From the NCBI GenBank assembly GCA_030428745.1, contig JAUIEG010000098.1:1-8335 (forward strand): 8,335 bases of DNA, in the 5' to 3' direction. The position numbers and the translations under genes are program-made. Within the stretch, counting starts at the first letter, position 1. The number at the start of each line of letters is the position of its first letter. Below are positions 4,735-8,335 of this stretch, in pieces. Under the pieces are notes generated by a model, which was not told the origin of the DNA, searched no databases, and saw only the letters and a program-made list of their open reading frames with translations. Origin of the DNA: Alphaproteobacteria bacterium (GTDB lineage Bacteria > Pseudomonadota > Alphaproteobacteria > Caulobacterales > Parvularculaceae).

Positions 4735-7425
4735 ATGAAAAACAAGACAAAATGGGTTTACTCATTCGGCGCCGGGAGTGCGGAAGGCGACGCTTCCATG
4801 CGTAATCTTTTGGGCGGCAAGGGCGCGAATCTGGCCGAAATGGCGAGTCTTGGGCTCCCCGTTCCGCCGGGTTTCACGATCACCACCGAAGTCTGTTCGG
4901 CCTTTTACGAGAATAACCTCACCCACCCCTCAGGGCTCACCGAAGAGGTCGCCGCGGCGCTCGCCAAAGTGGGCAAGGCTGTCGGCATGAATTTCGGCGA
5001 TACGTCGAAACCGCTGCTGGTGTCGGTGCGGTCGGGCGCGCGCGCCTCCATGCCGGGGATGATGGATACCGTCCTTAATCTCGGCCTAACCGATGAAACG
5101 GTGAAGGGGCTTGCAAAGCTCTCCGGCGACGAACGCTTCGCCTATGACAGCTATCGCCGCTTCATTCAGATGTATTCGGATGTGGTGCTCGAAGTCGATC
5201 ACCATTCTTTCGAAGAACTGCTCGAGACCTATAAGGAAGAGCGCGATTATTTCCTCGATACGGAAATGACCGCCGACGACTGGAAGACCGTGATCGACGG
5301 GTACAAGAAAGTCGTCGCCGACGCGCTCGGCAAACCCTTCCCGCAAGATCCGGAAGAACAGCTCTGGGGCGCCATCAACGCCGTCTTCGGCTCATGGCGC
5401 AATGACCGCGCCGACACCTATCGCCGGTTGCACAACATCCCTGAAAGCTGGGGCACGGCCGTCAACGTCCAGGCCATGGTGTTCGGCAATATGGGCGACG
5501 CATCGGCGACGGGCGTCGCTTTCACCCGCGATCCGTCGACGGGTGACAATCATTATTACGGTGAGTTCCTGATCAACGCCCAGGGCGAAGACGTGGTCGC
5601 CGGCATCCGCACGCCGCAAGCGCTTACCAAGCGCGCGCGCGAGGTGATGGGCGATGAAGCGCCTTCCATGGAAGAAGCGATGCCGAAAGCCTATGCCGAG
5701 CTTGCAGCGGTTTTCGACAAGCTCGAAAAACATTACCGCGACATGCAGGACATTGAGTTCACCATCCAGAATGAAAAACTCTGGATGCTGCAAACGCGGA
5801 ACGGCAAACGGACCGCCAAAGCGGCTCTTAAAATTGCAGTGGATTTGTGTGAAGAGGGATTGCTCACCCAGGAAGAGGCGGTCATGCGCGTCGATCCGCA
5901 TTCCCTCGACCAGCTTCTTCATCCTTCACTCGATCCCGATGCGCCGCGCGATCAGGTGCTGTCGGGATTGCCGGCGTCGCCGGGCGCCGCATCGGGCGAA
6001 GTGGTTTTCAATTCCGACGAGGCCGAACGCCTCGCCCAGGAAGGTAAGGCCGTTATTCTCGTGCGCGTTGAGACGAGCCCTGAAGACATTCACGGCATGC
6101 ACGCCGCGAAAGGCATCGTTACAGCGCGGGGCGGGATGACGTCTCACGCGGCGGTTGTGGCGCGCGGCATGGGCCGTCCATGCGTTTGCGGCGCGGGCGA
6201 TCTCAAAATCGACAAGGGCGAAGAGTTTTTCACTGTCGCCGGGCGTCAGGTGAAAAAGGGCGATGTCGTCACCATCGACGGCGCCGCGGGCCGTGTTTAC
6301 GCCGGCGCCGTGCCGACGGTGCAGCCGGAGCTTTCCGGCGATTTCGCCAAGCTTATGGGCTGGGCTGACAAGGTGCGCCGCATGAAAGTGCGCGCCAACG
6401 CTGAAACGCCTCATGACGCGCGCGTCGCGCGGGATTTCGGCGCCGAAGGCATCGGCCTTTGCCGCACCGAACACATGTTTTTCGAAGCGGACCGCATCAT
6501 CGCCGTGCGCGAGATGATTTTGGCGGAAGATAAAAAAGGCCGCGAAGCCGCGCTCACCAAGCTTCTGCCCATGCAGCGTTCGGACTTTGTAGAGTTGTTC
6601 CGGGTGATGAGCGGTCTGCCGGTGACAATCCGTCTGCTCGACCCGCCGCTGCATGAATTTCTTCCCCATTCTGACGATGAGATCGAGGAGGTTGCCAGAT
6701 CCTCCGGGATGGATGCGCAAAAGTTGAAAGAGCGCGCGCACAAACTGCATGAGTTCAATCCCATGCTCGGCCATCGTGGCTGTCGGCTCGGTGTTTCTTA
6801 TCCGGAAATCTATGAGATGCAGGTGCGCGCCATCATGGAGGCGGCTTGCGCGCTCGCCAAAGAGACAGGCGAGAAAGTAACGCCGGAAATCATGATCCCG
6901 CTGGTCGCCAAGCGTGAAGAGCTGACCATGCTGAAAGCGCGCGTCGATGCGATTGCGCTGGCTGTCTTGAAGGAAAACAATACAACGCTTGATTATCTCG
7001 TGGGCACTATGATTGAGCTGCCGCGCGCCGCCCTGACCGCAGACGAGATTGCGAAAGACGCGGAGTTCTTCTCCTTCGGCACCAACGATCTGACGCAGAC
7101 GACATTTGGCCTTTCGCGCGATGATTCTGCGGCGTTCCTGCCCGACTATCTGCGTCAGGGGATTTTCGAACGCGATCCGTTTGTCACGCTCGATCCGGAC
7201 GGCGTCGGTCAGTTGATCAAAATCGCCGCTGAAAAGGGCCGGGCGACCCGCCCCGAGATCAAGCTCGGCATTTGCGGCGAGCATGGCGGCGACCCCGATT
7301 CGATCCGTTTTGTGGAGGGGGCGGGGCTCGATTATGTGTCCTGCTCGCCATACCGGACACCAATCGCCCGTCTTGCTGCAGCGCAAGCAAAACTTGAAAA
7401 AAGTCAGGGCGGTTCAACCAACTAA
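4735..7425 (+). CDS. ppdK: Pyruvate, phosphate dikinase
   Basis: The product is 896 aa, full length for the family. It catalyses pyruvate + ATP + Pi to PEP + AMP + PPi, reversibly, in the cytoplasm, and sits at the gluconeogenesis/glycolysis node. Domain order is normal: N-terminal ATP-grasp (about 1-360), swivelling phosphohistidine domain (about 400-520), and C-terminal PEP/pyruvate TIM barrel (about 540-880). Key residues align with those known from the Clostridium symbiosum enzyme: Lys29 and Arg99 (ATP), Asp339, Glu341 and Gln353; the phospho-carrier His471 in GGMTSHAAVV; Arg577, Arg633, Glu761, Asn784 and Asp785; and the general acid Cys847 in GICGEHGG. The barrel residues keep a constant offset of 16 from that enzyme. 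Thr469, two residues before the His, is the site that PDRP-type regulators phosphorylate in the family; no such regulator is in this window. The ATG at 4735 has a GGAG site; a TTG at 4684 would add 17 residues lying over the leader hairpin. Confidence 0.98.
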   Translation: MKNKTKWVYSFGAGSAEGDASMRNLLGGKGANLAEMASLGLPVPPGFTITTEVCSAFYENNLTHPSGLTEEVAAALAKVGKAVGMNFGDTSKPLLVSVRSGARASMPGMMDTVLNLGLTDETVKGLAKLSGDERFAYDSYRRFIQMYSDVVLEVDHHSFEELLETYKEERDYFLDTEMTADDWKTVIDGYKKVVADALGKPFPQDPEEQLWGAINAVFGSWRNDRADTYRRLHNIPESWGTAVNVQAMVFGNMGDASATGVAFTRDPSTGDNHYYGEFLINAQGEDVVAGIRTPQALTKRAREVMGDEAPSMEEAMPKAYAELAAVFDKLEKHYRDMQDIEFTIQNEKLWMLQTRNGKRTAKAALKIAVDLCEEGLLTQEEAVMRVDPHSLDQLLHPSLDPDAPRDQVLSGLPASPGAASGEVVFNSDEAERLAQEGKAVILVRVETSPEDIHGMHAAKGIVTARGGMTSHAAVVARGMGRPCVCGAGDLKIDKGEEFFTVAGRQVKKGDVVTIDGAAGRVYAGAVPTVQPELSGDFAKLMGWADKVRRMKVRANAETPHDARVARDFGAEGIGLCRTEHMFFEADRIIAVREMILAEDKKGREAALTKLLPMQRSDFVELFRVMSGLPVTIRLLDPPLHEFLPHSDDEIEEVARSSGMDAQKLKERAHKLHEFNPMLGHRGCRLGVSYPEIYEMQVRAIMEAACALAKETGEKVTPEIMIPLVAKREELTMLKARVDAIALAVLKENNTTLDYLVGTMIELPRAALTADEIAKDAEFFSFGTNDLTQTTFGLSRDDSAAFLPDYLRQGIFERDPFVTLDPDGVGQLIKIAAEKGRATRPEIKLGICGEHGGDPDSIRFVEGAGLDYVSCSPYRTPIARLAAAQAKLEKSQGGSTN

Positions 7426-7509
7426 AGGGTTAACATTAAGGCGAGGAAAAATATTTTCCAGCAAAAACAATGGCTTGTGTTTTTGCGATAAGGTTAACAA
7501 AGGGTTAAC
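7424..7509 (+). repeat. AT-rich segment bounded by an 11-nt direct repeat, with two inverted repeats inside
   Basis: AAAGGGTTAAC occurs at 7424-7434, touching the ppdK stop, and again at 7499-7509. Between them the DNA drops to about 35% GC (7441-7500, counted by hand). It contains GGAAAA/TTTTCC (7445-7450 and 7454-7459, centre ATA) and GCAAAAACA/TGTTTTTGC (7461-7469 and 7478-7486, 8-nt loop). The palindrome GTTAAC appears three times (7429, 7493, 7504). The layout suggests a protein-binding regulatory patch; no T-run follows the longer hairpin, so it is not an obvious terminator. Confidence 0.55.
7494..7509 (+). promoter_or_regulatory. CtrA-type binding site
   Basis: TTAA, seven bases, then TTAAC is an exact match to the full consensus of the alphaproteobacterial cell-cycle regulator CtrA. 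If TTAACG (7505-7510) serves as the -35 element, TAAAAC at 7528-7533 sits at 17-bp spacing as a possible -10, placing a start near 7540. The next gene downstream is the cell wall hydrolase at 7697, but an intrinsic terminator lies in between. Confidence 0.55.
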
Positions 7510-7567
7510 GCGCGCCAAAATCGTTTGTAAAACAAGATTGTGGGCGCCATATTCCGCCTTGGAAGGG

Positions 7568-7590
7568 CGCGCTTTGAGAGCGCGTTTTTT
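7568..7590 (+). terminator. Intrinsic terminator downstream of ppdK
   Basis: CGCGCT and AGCGCG form a perfect 6-bp G/C stem around the loop TTGAG, followed directly by six T residues (7585-7590). This is a textbook rho-independent terminator on the plus strand, about 140 nt after the ppdK stop. It would end ppdK transcripts and also any RNA begun at the CtrA site. Confidence 0.85.
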
Positions 7591-7696
7591 GCGTCTTACG
7601 AATTGGTAAGGTTTGCGGTCGAGGCTTTTGAGGCCTCCCCGGCCTGACGACAGACAGCCGGTATGAATCGCCGGCGCGAATTGAAAGACTGCTGAA
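7591..7696 (+). other. Leader region of the cell wall hydrolase gene
   Basis: Between the terminator and the GTG start are an inverted repeat CTTAC/GTAAG (7595-7599 and 7606-7610), a small hairpin AGGCC/GGCCT (7631-7635 and 7641-7645), and one GAATC site (7665-7669), a possible CcrM methylation site (GANTC) given the organism type. I saw no clear -35/-10 pair. A promoter must lie either here or upstream of the terminator. Confidence 0.35.
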
Positions 7697-8335
7697 GTGA
7701 GAGACGGACACGAACATCACGGCCATGAGGTCAACTGGACCCTGCGCAGCCTTGCGGCGGCGGGCTTGTTGTCCATTTGCGCCGTGGCGAGCGCCATGAG
7801 CGCCACCGTCAATGCGAGCCGCGCGGAAGAAGAGCGCAAGGCCCAGGCGGCCATCGCCGAAGAAGCGGAGCTTGTCGCCGATCTCGCCAACTACCTCGCG
7901 GCAGAGACCGCCGCTGCGCGCGAAGCCATGGACGGGCCGCGCCTCAAGCCGGCGAAAGCGACGACAGATATTCTGGCGTCTGCCGATCCCATTGAGGCGC
8001 TGACATCGTTTGATTTTACCGAACTCACGATCGCCAAGCTCGATGCGCAAGAGCGCACCTGCCTCGCTCAGGCGATCTATTACGAGGCGCGCTCCGAGCC
8101 GCGTATTGGCCAGCTCGCCGTCGCCGACGTTGTTCTCAACCGCGTGGCAAGCGCGGTTTATCCGAATTCAATTTGCCAGGTGGTGTTTCAGGGATCGGAA
8201 CGGCGCACAGGCTGTCAGTTCTCGTTTACCTGCGACGGCTCCATGCAGGCGCGTCTTAACAAGCGCAAATGGAAAGAGTCCGATGATCTCGCCGGCGCCA
8301 TTCTCGCTGGCTTGCGCGCGCCGATCAGCCGGAAC
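7697..8335 (+). CDS. SleB-family cell wall hydrolase (3' end outside window)
   Basis: The frame runs from GTG at 7697 to the window edge, 213 codons, with no stop yet. The start is set by an in-frame TGA at 7682 and by the signal sequence: GTG is the only start codon that leaves the hydrophobic segment (about residues 18-36) intact; a weak GAAAG lies 9 nt upstream. The N-terminus before it is His-rich (HEHHGHE, 5-11). A helical, Glu/Ala-rich linker follows (about 41-78), then the Hydrolase_2/SleB domain from about residue 115: CLAQAIYYEARSE (122-134) with the likely catalytic Glu130, GQLAVADVVLNRV (138-150), and CQFSFTCDG (173-181) with conserved cysteines. The family includes amidases or lytic transglycosylases that cut peptidoglycan; in alphaproteobacteria these are periplasmic and unrelated to spore germination. 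The LSIC at 25-28 is a poor lipobox, so a signal anchor or Sec peptide is more likely. The CtrA-type site upstream suggests cell-cycle control. Confidence 0.85.
   Translation, partial: MRDGHEHHGHEVNWTLRSLAAAGLLSICAVASAMSATVNASRAEEERKAQAAIAEEAELVADLANYLAAETAAAREAMDGPRLKPAKATTDILASADPIEALTSFDFTELTIAKLDAQERTCLAQAIYYEARSEPRIGQLAVADVVLNRVASAVYPNSICQVVFQGSERRTGCQFSFTCDGSMQARLNKRKWKESDDLAGAILAGLRAPISRN

Noticed and set aside
5926..7386. 486-codon open frame on the minus strand opposite ppdK
   Set aside because: It lies wholly inside ppdK, whose every domain and active-site residue is intact. The antisense product is rich in Arg and His and matches no family I know; long antisense frames are common in GC-rich genes.
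7769..7783. Lipobox in the hydrolase signal segment (LSIC)
   Set aside because: The residue before Cys is Ile instead of Gly, Ala or Ser, and the hydrophobic segment continues past the Cys, so lipidation is unlikely.
7505..8050. 181-codon minus-strand frame opposite the hydrolase gene
   Set aside because: It covers the terminator and the start of the SleB-family gene; the plus-strand frame has a signal segment and conserved catalytic motifs, the minus-strand one has none.

Overview
The window looks like chromosomal DNA from an alphaproteobacterium with GC content near 60%. The evidence is a glyS-ppdK neighbourhood (an arrangement I recall from this class), a perfect CtrA-type TTAA-N7-TTAAC site at 7494-7509, and a SleB-family cell wall hydrolase of the kind common there. 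The overall flavour is Caulobacterales/Parvularculales-like, but I cannot name a genus from the sequence alone.

Layout from left to right. Positions 2-358 hold the 3' end of a PaaI-type hotdog thioesterase gene. It is followed 41 nt later by glyS (400-2487), the beta subunit of glycyl-tRNA synthetase. The gap from 2488 to 2655 holds two 54-nt palindromic units in inverted orientation. They are almost the same sequence read on opposite strands, and each has an invariant C/G-rich hairpin and a second hairpin whose two arms have changed together. The right unit ends one base before a small DUF559 (Vsr-like endonuclease fold) gene at 2656-3033 and supplies its ribosome binding site. That gene meets, tail to tail with a 4-nt overlap, a minus-strand gene for an unrecognised five-span inner-membrane protein (3030-4484). 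A 250-nt divergent gap follows, with a near-consensus DnaA-box-like 9-mer and a short perfect hairpin. Next is ppdK (4735-7425), pyruvate phosphate dikinase, with all the catalytic residues I could check in place. The 271-nt gap after it contains an AT-rich stretch with two inverted repeats and an 11-nt direct repeat, the CtrA site, and a textbook intrinsic terminator (7568-7590). The last gene (7697 to the window end, incomplete) encodes an exported SleB-type cell wall hydrolase starting at GTG.

Most genes are housekeeping: aminoacylation of tRNA-Gly, interconversion of pyruvate and PEP, and peptidoglycan turnover. The two least ordinary items are the palindrome pair attached to the DUF559 gene, which looks like a small repeat/nuclease module in the style of a BIME or REP element with a partner enzyme, and the CtrA-site/terminator arrangement between ppdK and the hydrolase gene. 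The second could make a very short cell-cycle-controlled RNA or an attenuated leader. Both are inferences from sequence layout. No tRNA, rRNA, CRISPR array or insertion sequence was seen.
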